Of a DNA stretch of 64,000 bases, positions 41,326-49,337 are shown one piece after another; positions within the stretch are counted from its first letter, which is position 1; each line of letters opens with the position of its first letter. Below the pieces are notes generated by a model. That model saw only the letters and a list, made by a program, of their open reading frames with translations, was not told the origin of the DNA and did not search any database. The DNA is from Paramicrobacterium sp051513965 (GTDB lineage: Bacteria; Actinomycetota; Actinomycetes; Actinomycetales; Microbacteriaceae). Location: the NCBI RefSeq assembly GCF_051513965.1, contig NZ_CP195847.1, positions 1,116,001 to 1,180,000 of the forward strand. Direction: 5' to 3'. A program made the translations under genes and the position numbers.

Positions 41326-42319
41326 TCGCGATCGGTTCGAAGTGGTGCCGATCGGCATCACTCGCGCCGGCCAGTACGTCCTCGAGGACGACGACGCTGA
41401 GAAGTTCGTCCTCGATCCCGCTCACCTTCCGGAAGTCGTGGACAACGGCACACGTGTTCGCTGGCCCGAAGACAACGTGTCGCGGACGCTCACGGTCGAG
41501 CGTGACGGTGTGGTCACGTCGCTCGGTCAGATCGACGTGGTCTTCCCGATCCTCCACGGCACCTACGGTGAGGACGGCACTGTGCAGGGCCTGCTCGAAC
41601 TCGTCGGACTGCCGTACGTCGGATCCGGCGTGCTGGCGTCCGCTGTCGCCATGGACAAGCACTTCACCAAGTCGATCCTGCAGCACGCCGGCGTCGATGT
41701 CGCCCCGTGGCGCACGCTTCGCCGCCACGAGTGGTCGGGCGACGCAGATGAGACGCTGCTCGAGGGGCTTGAGCTTCCCGTCTTCGTGAAGCCTGCGCGC
41801 GCGGGTTCGAGCGTCGGAGTCAGTAGGGTCTCTCAGCCTGACGAGCTCGCGAATGCGCTCCGTATCGCGTTCGACGAAGACGACGCCGTGCTCATCGAGC
41901 AGGGGGTCGACGGGCGTGAGGTGGAGATCGCGGTGCTCGGTGGACGCCCGGGCGAACCGGCTCGCGCCTCGACGTACGCCGGTGAGATCGTGGTCTCCGG
42001 TCGAGACTTCTATGACTTCGATGCGAAGTATCTCGGCGCGGAGGGAATCGACCTCGTCTGCCCGGCGGAGATGAGCGACGAACAGCTGGCCGAGATGAAA
42101 GAGATCGCCCTGCGCTCCTTCGACGCTGTCGGCGCGGAGGGGCTTGCTCGAGTCGATTTCTTTCTGACGGCATCCGGATTCGTTCTCAACGAGGTCAACA
42201 CGCTGCCGGGTTTCACCCCGATCTCCATGTTCCCGATCTGCTGGATCACGTCGGGTCTCAGCTACGCCGACCTGATCACTGAGCTTCTCGACGTCGCTGT
42301 CGCACGGGGCGCCCGCTAG
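41228..42319 (+). CDS. ddl: D-alanine--D-alanine ligase
   Basis: ATP-grasp enzyme that makes the D-Ala-D-Ala dipeptide of peptidoglycan, 363 residues. It starts MTGKLRVAVLFGGLSSEHSIS, with the Glu of the SSEHS motif that binds the first D-Ala. VFPILHGTYGEDGTVQGLLEL, DKHFTKSIL, FVKPARAGSSVGVS and NEVNTLPGFTPISMFP match the family in order. The ATG at 41228 has GGGGGAGAGG upstream and overlaps gpsA by 98 bases. A later start would remove the conserved N-terminus, so the overlap looks real. The stop shares a CTAG with the convergent DUF3515 gene. Confidence 0.95.
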   Translation: MTGKLRVAVLFGGLSSEHSISCATAGGVLGAIDRDRFEVVPIGITRAGQYVLEDDDAEKFVLDPAHLPEVVDNGTRVRWPEDNVSRTLTVERDGVVTSLGQIDVVFPILHGTYGEDGTVQGLLELVGLPYVGSGVLASAVAMDKHFTKSILQHAGVDVAPWRTLRRHEWSGDADETLLEGLELPVFVKPARAGSSVGVSRVSQPDELANALRIAFDEDDAVLIEQGVDGREVEIAVLGGRPGEPARASTYAGEIVVSGRDFYDFDAKYLGAEGIDLVCPAEMSDEQLAEMKEIALRSFDAVGAEGLARVDFFLTASGFVLNEVNTLPGFTPISMFPICWITSGLSYADLITELLDVAVARGAR

Positions 42320-42789
42320 CCGGTCACGTCCTCCGCGTTGAGGCACTTCGACGTCTGCTCGATCACGCTGACGGCGGGAGAGAGATCGAGAAGAGCAGAC
42401 CCTGAGGCGTGGTCGTTGTCGATGACGACTTCGACAGCTGGGGTGCGTCCGTAGGTGGTGAAACGGTAGATCGGGGCTTCGCTGTCGTCGCGCACCCAAT
42501 CGACCCCGTTCACCGAGAAGCACGGCATCGTCGTCGGCCCGATCGGCTCGACGCCGCAGTGCAGGAGCACGGATGCCGGATCACCCCATGCTCCGGTCGC
42601 CTGTGCCGTGGTCTCTCGCTTCTCGAGCTCTCCGACAGCGTCGGGCAGTCGAACCGTGACCGCTGCGCAGTCGGGGTCGTTCGCGTGCGGAGCGGGTTCC
42701 ATGGAGACGGATCCAGCGCACGCTGTGAGGGACAGCGCGGACGCCGTGACGAGCAGGCTCGCAGACGTCAGACGGGCAAGAGAACGCAC
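42316..42789 (-). CDS. DUF3515 family lipoprotein
   Basis: Small secreted lipoprotein of 157 residues found next to ddl and thiL in many Actinobacteria; its function is unknown. A signal peptide of 23 residues ends in the lipobox SLTAC with C24. The mature part has three further cysteines (DCAAV, LHCGV, PCFSV and KCLN contain them), suggesting disulfides outside the membrane. The GTG start is followed six bases upstream by a -10 TAGCCT on the minus strand, so it is probably leaderless. The stop overlaps that of ddl in a CTAG. Confidence 0.85.
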   Translation of the reverse strand: MRSLARLTSASLLVTASALSLTACAGSVSMEPAPHANDPDCAAVTVRLPDAVGELEKRETTAQATGAWGDPASVLLHCGVEPIGPTTMPCFSVNGVDWVRDDSEAPIYRFTTYGRTPAVEVVIDNDHASGSALLDLSPAVSVIEQTSKCLNAEDVTG

Positions 42790-42795
42790 TCGTTC

Positions 42796-42805
42796 AGGCT
42801 ACCGT
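42796..42805. promoter_or_regulatory. overlapping divergent -10 elements
   Basis: AGGCTACCGT holds TACCGT for thiL on the plus strand (42800-42805, seven bases before its ATG) and TAGCCT for the lipoprotein gene on the minus strand (42801-42796, six bases before its GTG). The two hexamers share the central TA. Only 23 bases separate the start codons. Confidence 0.55.
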
Positions 42806-42812
42806 TGAAGCC

Positions 42813-43814
42813 ATGGTGTTCTCTGACAGATCGACGGGGCCGTCTCTCTCCGAGCTGACGGAGGGCCGCGTCCTCGAGAGGATCTTTCCGCGGCTTCCGC
42901 TTGCGAGCGCGGCGCTGCTCGGGCCCGGTGATGACTGCGCGATGCTGCGGGCGCCGGATGGACGCTACGTCGTGACGACCGACATGATGGTGCACGGACC
43001 CGACTTCCGCGAAGCATGGTCGACACCGTTCGACCTCGGCTGGAAGGCCGCCGCCACGAATCTCTCCGATGTCGCGGCCATGGGGGCGCGCCCGACCGGC
43101 CTCGTCATCGCTCTGGCTGTTCCAGATCACTACTCGGTGAGCGTGCTCGAGAACTTCGCAGACGGCGTCCGCGCCGCGTGCGCGGAACTCGCGCCCGGGT
43201 GCGGTGTGGTCGGCGGCGATCTCTCGACGTCGCGCACCTTCACCATCGCGGTGACGGCGTTCGGAGATCTCGAGGGACGCAGCGCGGTTCTTCGCTCGGG
43301 AGCGCGTGTCGGCGATATCGTCGCAGTCTCCGGAACTCTCGGCGCGGCCGCGCGAGGGCTCTCGCTGCTCTTCGCCGAAGGAGTGAATGAGACCGGAGAA
43401 CCCGACGCAGAGCGCGCAGGGCAGCTCCGCGAGCGGCATCCTGACACCGTAGGGATTCAGCTGGCTCCGCGCCCACCCATCGGTGATGGGGCGATCGCCG
43501 CGCACGCGGGCGTTACCGCGATGATGGACCTCTCGGACGGGCTGGCGCTCGATGCGTCGAGGCTGGCTCGAGCAAGCGGCGTCACTCTCAGTCTTGAGAG
43601 CGCGAAGCTGGGACCGGCAGACGAGGCGGTGCTCCACGGCGGTGAAGACCACGGCCTCCTCGCGTGCTTCCCGGCAGACGCTGATCTGCCGACCAGGTTT
43701 CGGAGGATCGGTGTGGTGAGCGCCCCGTCCGACAGTGACGTGACGCTCGACGGCGCGCCGCTGGACGCACGAGGCTGGGACCCGTATGCGAACTGGGACG
43801 GCAACGCAGGCTAG
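42813..43814 (+). CDS. thiL: thiamine-monophosphate kinase
   Basis: AIRS-family kinase that phosphorylates thiamine monophosphate to the active cofactor thiamine diphosphate. The 333-residue product has LGPGDDCAMLRAPDGRYVVTTDMMVHG (metal and ATP contacts), WKAAATNLSDVAAMGARP, GGDLSTSRTFTIAVTAFG, and AMMDLSDGLALDASRLARA. It supplies the cofactor used by IlvB among others. The ATG at 42813 follows a -10 box, with no ribosome site. The C-terminal end shares CTAG with the rsmD stop. Confidence 0.93.
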   Translation: MVFSDRSTGPSLSELTEGRVLERIFPRLPLASAALLGPGDDCAMLRAPDGRYVVTTDMMVHGPDFREAWSTPFDLGWKAAATNLSDVAAMGARPTGLVIALAVPDHYSVSVLENFADGVRAACAELAPGCGVVGGDLSTSRTFTIAVTAFGDLEGRSAVLRSGARVGDIVAVSGTLGAAARGLSLLFAEGVNETGEPDAERAGQLRERHPDTVGIQLAPRPPIGDGAIAAHAGVTAMMDLSDGLALDASRLARASGVTLSLESAKLGPADEAVLHGGEDHGLLACFPADADLPTRFRRIGVVSAPSDSDVTLDGAPLDARGWDPYANWDGNAG

Positions 43815-44383
43815 GCGTCGTTGGCTGGCTCAGCCCACCAAACAACAGTCTCGCCGTAGCGGCGCTGTCTCCCCGGAGTCAGCCCAGCGGGCCAGGTCGG
43901 CTCGGGCGACCTGGCGCTGCGCTCGACCAGAACGATGGCGTCGGATGTGAGACGACGGACCAGACGCTCGAGAACGGCCGTCATCTCCGTTTCAGCGATG
44001 TCGTAGGGCGGGTCGATGAAGACGAGTGAGTAACGCTCGTCGTCGTCTCGCTCAAGCCAGCTCAGGACGCTGGCCACCACGGTGGTGATCCCGAGGGAGC
44101 GCTCCGCGGCGCGTGTGACCGTCGAGGCATTGGCGCGGCAGACGGCGGCCGCGCGCGGCGAACTCTCGACGAGAGTCACGGAGGATGCTCCTCGGCTCGC
44201 GGCCTCGAGGCCGACGGCGCCGGATCCCGCGTACAGATCCGCAACGGCAGCGCCGCGCACGACATCACGTGCGTCGAGGGCAGAGAACAGCGCCTCGCGC
44301 ACACGATCGCTCGTCGGGCGAGTCCCGTGCGGGGGGACCTTGAGCGTGAGCGAGCCCGCGTCGCCGCCGATGATTCTGGTCAT
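43811..44383 (-). CDS. rsmD: 16S rRNA (guanine966-N2)-methyltransferase
   Basis: AdoMet-dependent methyltransferase that modifies G966 (E. coli numbering) in 16S rRNA. The 190-residue product begins MTRIIGGDAGSLTLKVPPHGTRPTSDRVREALF, the typical RsmD N-terminus. The cofactor loop is DLYAGSGAVGLE (49-60), and the catalytic DPPY is at 124-127. A -10-like TATCCT lies eight bases upstream of the ATG on the minus strand. In Actinobacteria it commonly neighbours recG and coaD, as here. Confidence 0.93.
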   Translation of the reverse strand: MTRIIGGDAGSLTLKVPPHGTRPTSDRVREALFSALDARDVVRGAAVADLYAGSGAVGLEAASRGASSVTLVESSPRAAAVCRANASTVTRAAERSLGITTVVASVLSWLERDDDERYSLVFIDPPYDIAETEMTAVLERLVRRLTSDAIVLVERSARSPEPTWPAGLTPGRQRRYGETVVWWAEPANDA

Positions 44384-44391
44384 TGCTCTTG

Positions 44392-44424
44392 AGGATAACG
44401 TGTGTCACCGGGCCCGCGTAGACT
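44392..44424. promoter_or_regulatory. divergent -10 elements for rsmD and recG
   Basis: AGGATA (44392-44397) reads TATCCT on the minus strand, eight bases before the rsmD ATG. TAGACT (44419-44424) is seven bases before the recG ATG. Neither gene has a visible ribosome site. Confidence 0.5.
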
Positions 44425-44431
44425 CGAACAC

Positions 44432-46600
44432 ATGAACGAGTCCGGTCTGCGTGAGAAGCTCTCGGGGCCGTTGGGCGGCCGCACAGCGGCAGCGTTCGAG
44501 AGAGCGTTCGGGTATCGCACGGTGGGCGATCTGCTCGCGCACTACCCGCGCCGGTATGCGCGCCGCGGCGAAGTGACGCAGCTCGGAAACCTCCCCGTGG
44601 GCGAGCACGCGACGCTCGTGGCAGATGTCGTTCGCACGACAGAGCGTCGAATGGCGAAGCGCCGCGGAAGCATTCTCGAGACCGTCATCTCCGACGGCAA
44701 GGGGATCCTCACGCTGACGTTCTTCAATCAGGCCTGGCGTGCGAAGGAGCTCGTTCCCGGCGCGCGCGGCGTGTTCGCGGGAAAGATCGGTTCCTATCGC
44801 GGCAAACTCCAGCTCGCGCACCCCGATTACAAGCTGTTCGAGCGCCAGGGCGAAGCGACCGACGTGCACGCGTGGGCCCACAAGCCGATCCCGATCTATC
44901 CGGCGACGGCGTCGATCGCTACGTGGTCGATCGAGAAATCTATGGCTGTGCTTCTCGATCACGTCGGACTGGCTGTTCCCGATCCGGTGCCGCTCGAGGT
45001 TCGAGATGCAGAGAGGCTGCTCGACTACGGAACCGCGCTCGAACGCATCCACCGCCCGAGGGAGGACGACGATTGGAAGCGTGCGCGGCGCAGCCTGAGG
45101 TTCCACGAAGCCTTCGTGCTGCAGGCAGCTCTCCTCGAGAATCGAGCGCACGCTCGTGAGAGCATGGCGATGTCACGAACGCCGAGCGAGCGTGGGCCGC
45201 TCGAACGTTTCGATTCTCAGCTTCCATTCGTGCTCACAGACGATCAGACGACGGTCGGCACGGAGATCGAGCACGACCTCGCCCAGCGCAACCCCATGAA
45301 TCGTCTCGTCCAGGGCGAGGTCGGTTCGGGCAAGACCCTCGTCGCGCTGCGCGCCATGCTCACGGTCGCGGACGACGGGGGGCAGACGGCGCTCCTCGCG
45401 CCGACCGAGGTGCTCGCGGCACAGCATCTTCGGTCGATCGTCGCATCGCTCGGGCCCGATCTCGCGGCGGACATGGCGCCCGTGCTGCTCACCGGAAAGA
45501 TGCCGGCCGCCGACCGCAAGCGTGCGCTGCTCCGCATTGTGAGCGGTCAGGCGAAGATCGTCGTCGGCACTCACGCGCTTCTGAACGAGACGGTCGAGTT
45601 CTACGACCTGGGACTCATCGTCATCGACGAGCAGCACCGCTTCGGCGTCGATCAGCGCGACATGCTGCGTCGCAAGAGCGCAGCTCACCCGCACACGCTC
45701 GTCCTCACCGCGACACCGATTCCGCGCACCGTCGCCATGACCGTCTTCGGAGACCTCGACGTCAGCACCATCACCCAGCTGCCCACGGGGAGACAGGGCA
45801 TCGAGACGTTCACGGTGCCGCTGGCTCTGAAGCCGGGGTGGCTGCCACGGGTCTGGGAGCGCATGCGCGAAGAGGTGGATCTCGGTCGCCAGGCTTTCGT
45901 TGTGTGTCCCGCGATCGACGCGGGAAGCGACGACGATGCACCCGATGTGCCCGACGACGATGAGGATGCCGATGGGCAGAAGCGCCGAATCGCAACAGTG
46001 ACGGAGATGCTCGCGACCCTGAGGACGGAGCCCGTGCTCGCTGGACTCACGATCGAAGCGATCCACGGTCGTCTGGCTCCCGACGAGAAGGACGCCATCA
46101 TGACGCGTTTCGCCGCGGGCCAGATCGACGTCCTCGTGACGACGACGGTCATCGAGGTGGGTGTGGACGTACCGAACGCATCGACCATGGTCGTCCTCGA
46201 TGCCGATCGCTTCGGCGTCTCTCAGCTGCACCAGCTGCGGGGCCGCGTGGGCCGAGGCAGCGTGCCGGGGCTGTGCCTGCTCGTCACCGCCGCAGAACCC
46301 GAATCGCCCTCACTCGAGCGCGTGGACGCAGTGGCGGAGACGACGGACGGATTCGTCCTCGCTCAGCGTGATCTCGAGCTTCGGCGCGAGGGTGATGTTC
46401 TCGGCGGTGCGCAGTCCGGCGGGCGATCGTCGCTCCGGCTTCTCCGCGTCGCGCAGGACGGCGATGTGATTGTGACGGCACGCGCTGCGGCAGAGCGTCT
46501 TCTCGCCGACGACCCGGGCTTCGCGAAGCACGGCGAGCTCCGAGATGCCATCGACCGGCGTCTGGATGACGCGGCGCGTGAGGCGATGTCGAAGGCTTAG
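44432..46600 (+). CDS. recG: ATP-dependent DNA helicase RecG
   Basis: Superfamily 2 helicase that remodels stalled forks and Holliday junctions. The 722-residue product has the N-terminal wedge (OB) region, Walker A GEVGSGKT at 295-302, the DEAH-type motif II DEQH at 399-402 followed by RFGVDQR, TATPIPRT (motif III), TTTVIEVGVDVPNAS and QLRGRVGRG (motif VI). A short acidic insert (DDDAPDVPDDDEDADG, about residues 506-522) lies between motifs in the second RecA domain. ATG at 44432 is chosen because it follows a -10 box. Confidence 0.95.
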   Translation: MNESGLREKLSGPLGGRTAAAFERAFGYRTVGDLLAHYPRRYARRGEVTQLGNLPVGEHATLVADVVRTTERRMAKRRGSILETVISDGKGILTLTFFNQAWRAKELVPGARGVFAGKIGSYRGKLQLAHPDYKLFERQGEATDVHAWAHKPIPIYPATASIATWSIEKSMAVLLDHVGLAVPDPVPLEVRDAERLLDYGTALERIHRPREDDDWKRARRSLRFHEAFVLQAALLENRAHARESMAMSRTPSERGPLERFDSQLPFVLTDDQTTVGTEIEHDLAQRNPMNRLVQGEVGSGKTLVALRAMLTVADDGGQTALLAPTEVLAAQHLRSIVASLGPDLAADMAPVLLTGKMPAADRKRALLRIVSGQAKIVVGTHALLNETVEFYDLGLIVIDEQHRFGVDQRDMLRRKSAAHPHTLVLTATPIPRTVAMTVFGDLDVSTITQLPTGRQGIETFTVPLALKPGWLPRVWERMREEVDLGRQAFVVCPAIDAGSDDDAPDVPDDDEDADGQKRRIATVTEMLATLRTEPVLAGLTIEAIHGRLAPDEKDAIMTRFAAGQIDVLVTTTVIEVGVDVPNASTMVVLDADRFGVSQLHQLRGRVGRGSVPGLCLLVTAAEPESPSLERVDAVAETTDGFVLAQRDLELRREGDVLGGAQSGGRSSLRLLRVAQDGDVIVTARAAAERLLADDPGFAKHGELRDAIDRRLDDAAREAMSKA

Positions 46601-46624
46601 TCGGCGACGCGGTCGCTCTCCCGG

Positions 46625-46630
46625 TAGGGT
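46625..46630 (+). promoter_or_regulatory. -10 element of coaD (leaderless)
   Basis: TAGGGT lies six bases before the coaD ATG, 24 bases after the recG stop. Confidence 0.45.
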
Positions 46631-46636
46631 GGGAGT

Positions 46637-47119
46637 ATGCGCAGGATCGCCGTCGTTCCCGGATCGTTCGACCCCATCACGCTTGGTCATCTCGACGTCA
46701 TCGAGCGGGCGGCTCCGCTCTATGACGAACTGCACGTCGTCGTGGTTCACAATCCCGACAAGGAGGCCCTGCTGCCTATCGCGCAGCGAGTCTCCCTCAT
46801 CGAGTCCGCGGTCAAGGACGGCGGTGTCGGCGGCAATGTGGTCGTCGCGTCGTGGAGTGTCGGACTCCTCGTCGACTACTGCACCGACGTCGGAGCATCC
46901 GTCCTCATCAAGGGCATCAGGTCTCAGGTGGACGTCGCTTACGAGACGCCCATGGCGATCGTGAATCGTGACCTCGCCGGTGTCGAGACGGTCTTCATGC
47001 TGCCGAACCCCGCGCATGCTCACGTCTCGAGTTCGCTCGTGCGCCAGGTCGCGGCGCTCGGGGGAGATGTGACCCCGTATGTTCCTCAGGCGGTCGCCGG
47101 GTTCTTGAACGCATCATGA
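46637..47119 (+). CDS. coaD: phosphopantetheine adenylyltransferase
   Basis: Transfers AMP from ATP to 4'-phosphopantetheine in coenzyme A synthesis. The 160-residue product has the nucleotidyltransferase motif TLGH (15-18) in PGSFDPITLGHLDVIERA and the C-terminal HVSSSLVRQVAALGG, matching the ISSTxVR motif. The length is normal. The stop overlaps the start of the MoxR gene (ATGA), an unusual partner for coaD, so the downstream cluster may borrow this promoter. Confidence 0.95.
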   Translation: MRRIAVVPGSFDPITLGHLDVIERAAPLYDELHVVVVHNPDKEALLPIAQRVSLIESAVKDGGVGGNVVVASWSVGLLVDYCTDVGASVLIKGIRSQVDVAYETPMAIVNRDLAGVETVFMLPNPAHAHVSSSLVRQVAALGGDVTPYVPQAVAGFLNAS

Positions 47120-48132
47120 GCGACTCGGCCACGTCGGTGCCGCGCGAGCGTCAGGGCGCTGACTCTCGAGGCATGACCGTGGCCGACGTCCAAAGCCGGA
47201 GCGCCGCGCTCGTCGAGAACATCGAGCGGGTCATCTCGGGTAAGCCCGAAGCCGTACGCACTGCACTCACCGTGCTCCTCGCCGAGGGACACCTGCTCAT
47301 CGAAGATGTTCCAGGTGTCGGAAAGACGATGCTCGCTCGGGCGCTCGCCGCATCCGTGGGCGGCAGCATCAACCGCATCCAATTCACCCCTGACCTCCTG
47401 CCGAGCGATGTCACCGGGGTCGCTGTCTTCGACCAGTCGGAGAGCCGTTTCGAGTTCAAGCCCGGCCCGGTCTTCGCGAACATCGTCATCGGCGACGAGA
47501 TCAACCGCGCGTCACCTAAGACGCAGTCGGCGCTGCTCGAGTGCATGGCCGAGCGGCAGGTGACCGCGGACGGCGTCACGTACGCGCTCACACGACCCTT
47601 CACGGTCTTCGCAACGCAGAACCCGGTGGAGATGGAGGGGACATACGCGCTCCCCGAGGCGCAGCGCGACCGCTTCACCGCACGGCTCTCGATCGGGTAC
47701 CCGGATGCCGCGGCAGAAGCGGAGATGCTCACCTGGCGCGACGAGGGCGATCCCCTCGAGAGACTGCGGCCCGTGGTCGAGCTGCCCGAACTCATCGACA
47801 TGATCGAGACGACGCACCACGTCTTCGCGTCGCCGGCAGTGAAGGAGTACACCGTCGCACTGGCGCGAGCCACCCGCGAGCACCCGAATCTTCGACTCGG
47901 AGCGAGTCCGCGCGCGACCCTGCAGCTGCTCGCCGCGGCGAAGGCGCGCGCCGCCATGGACGGTCACGAGTTCGTGCTGCCGGATCACGTCGCGGCTCTG
48001 GCCGATGTCGTCTTCTCCCACCGCGTGATGCTCGCGCACCGGCTGGGGGACAGAGGAACGGATGCTGCGGCTGCGACGACCGAGATCATCGCCGACATCG
48101 TGAAGACGACGGCTGTTCCGAGCGGCGGATAG
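47116..48132 (+). CDS. MoxR family AAA+ ATPase
   Basis: Chaperone-like AAA+ ATPase of 338 residues. Walker A is GVGKT (67-71) in EDVPGVGKTMLARALA, Walker B is IGDEINRASPKTQSALLECM, and sensor 1 is FATQNPVEMEGTYALPEAQ. MoxR proteins usually act with a DUF58 protein and often a transglutaminase-like membrane protein, as in the two genes downstream, but the process they serve here is unknown. Starts overlap coaD; the gap to the DUF58 gene is 8 bp. Confidence 0.92.
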   Translation: MSDSATSVPRERQGADSRGMTVADVQSRSAALVENIERVISGKPEAVRTALTVLLAEGHLLIEDVPGVGKTMLARALAASVGGSINRIQFTPDLLPSDVTGVAVFDQSESRFEFKPGPVFANIVIGDEINRASPKTQSALLECMAERQVTADGVTYALTRPFTVFATQNPVEMEGTYALPEAQRDRFTARLSIGYPDAAAEAEMLTWRDEGDPLERLRPVVELPELIDMIETTHHVFASPAVKEYTVALARATREHPNLRLGASPRATLQLLAAAKARAAMDGHEFVLPDHVAALADVVFSHRVMLAHRLGDRGTDAAAATTEIIADIVKTTAVPSGG

Positions 48133-48140
48133 CGACGATC

Positions 48141-49337
48141 ATGAGTGCGACGCCCCGACGCACATTCCGGCTCACGCCGCGAGGCTGGGGGCTGCTCGTC
48201 GTCGCCGTCATCCTGCTCCTGTTCGCCACGTTCACGAATCGACGTGAGGGGCTGTTCGTTGCGGTCTTCCTGATTCTGGTGCTTGCGCTGTGCGTGGCGA
48301 GCGTCATCCTGCAGCGCATCCCCCTTGAGGTCTCGCGTCGCGTTCCGCCCGAGCTGCCCTGCATCGACGACGTTGAGGTCGTGTGCGAGCTGCGCTTCGG
48401 CGGAAACCTCGCAGCGGTCACGGGCTGGTCCGACGAGACACCGTCCGAGTGGGGCGTGAGCCCGAGCGGAGTGATGCCGCCCGCGAAGGTCCAGCGTGGC
48501 GGGCGCCTCGGCATCCGCTACCGGGTGCGTGCGCCTCAGCGTGGCCGCTGGCACATCGGCCCCTTCCGCGTCACGCTCGAGGACCCTCTCGGGGTCTGCG
48601 CGTCGAGCAGAGCAATCGGAGAGTCGACCCCCGTCATCGTGCGCCCGCGCATCGTCGAGCTCACGGACGTCGCAGGGGTCTCCGCACCGGGCGAAGGGCG
48701 TCTGCACGATCGCATCCGTCCTGCCGCTCCACGGGCAGATGAGCTGATCGCGCGCGAATACCGTCCAGGGGATCCTCTGCGGCGCGTGCACTGGCGCGCC
48801 ACTGCTCGCCGCGGTGAGCTGATGGTTCGTCAGGAGGAGCCGCAGGGTGATCCGGAGGCGTTGCTCGTCATCGACATCCGACCGGGGTCGTCTGCGGTGG
48901 ACTCGCTCATCGAGATGGCCGCATCGGCGGCAGTGCATCTCATCGACCGGGGCTACCGGGTCACAACAGCGGAGCAGGATGCCGGGATCCTCGCGATCGG
49001 CGCGGAGAACGTGGCTGCCTTCCTCTCGCACCTCGCGACCGCCGAAGGCACGCCTGTCGCGGAGCCTCACGCACTCGTGCGGCAGCTGGAGCAGAGGATG
49101 CCTCGAGGAGTGCCGACCATCCTCGTGAGCGACAGTCTCGACCGGCTGACGGCCCTCGCCGCGCTCGGCGCCCACGGCGACCCGGCACTGGCGTTTGTCG
49201 CGACGGAGTCTCCGCGCGTTCGCGACGACGCTCCGAGACCCTGGGTCGTCACGGGGCTCACCGGCAGGTTCGACGTCGGTCCGAGCTGGGAGCGGATGCA
49301 TCGCAGCATCACGGAGCACAGCGATGTCAGCGGCTGA
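48141..49337 (+). CDS. DUF58 membrane protein
   Basis: The 398-residue product has two N-terminal membrane helices (about 15-32 and 38-58), a beta-rich region, and the DUF58 signature YRPGDPLRRVHWRATARRGELMVRQ in the middle. A von Willebrand A-like tail follows (DPEALLVIDIRPGSSAVDSLIEMAA). DUF58 proteins are encoded with MoxR ATPases; their molecular role is poorly known. The last codons overlap the start of the transglutaminase gene by 14 bases. Confidence 0.88.
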   Translation: MSATPRRTFRLTPRGWGLLVVAVILLLFATFTNRREGLFVAVFLILVLALCVASVILQRIPLEVSRRVPPELPCIDDVEVVCELRFGGNLAAVTGWSDETPSEWGVSPSGVMPPAKVQRGGRLGIRYRVRAPQRGRWHIGPFRVTLEDPLGVCASSRAIGESTPVIVRPRIVELTDVAGVSAPGEGRLHDRIRPAAPRADELIAREYRPGDPLRRVHWRATARRGELMVRQEEPQGDPEALLVIDIRPGSSAVDSLIEMAASAAVHLIDRGYRVTTAEQDAGILAIGAENVAAFLSHLATAEGTPVAEPHALVRQLEQRMPRGVPTILVSDSLDRLTALAALGAHGDPALAFVATESPRVRDDAPRPWVVTGLTGRFDVGPSWERMHRSITEHSDVSG

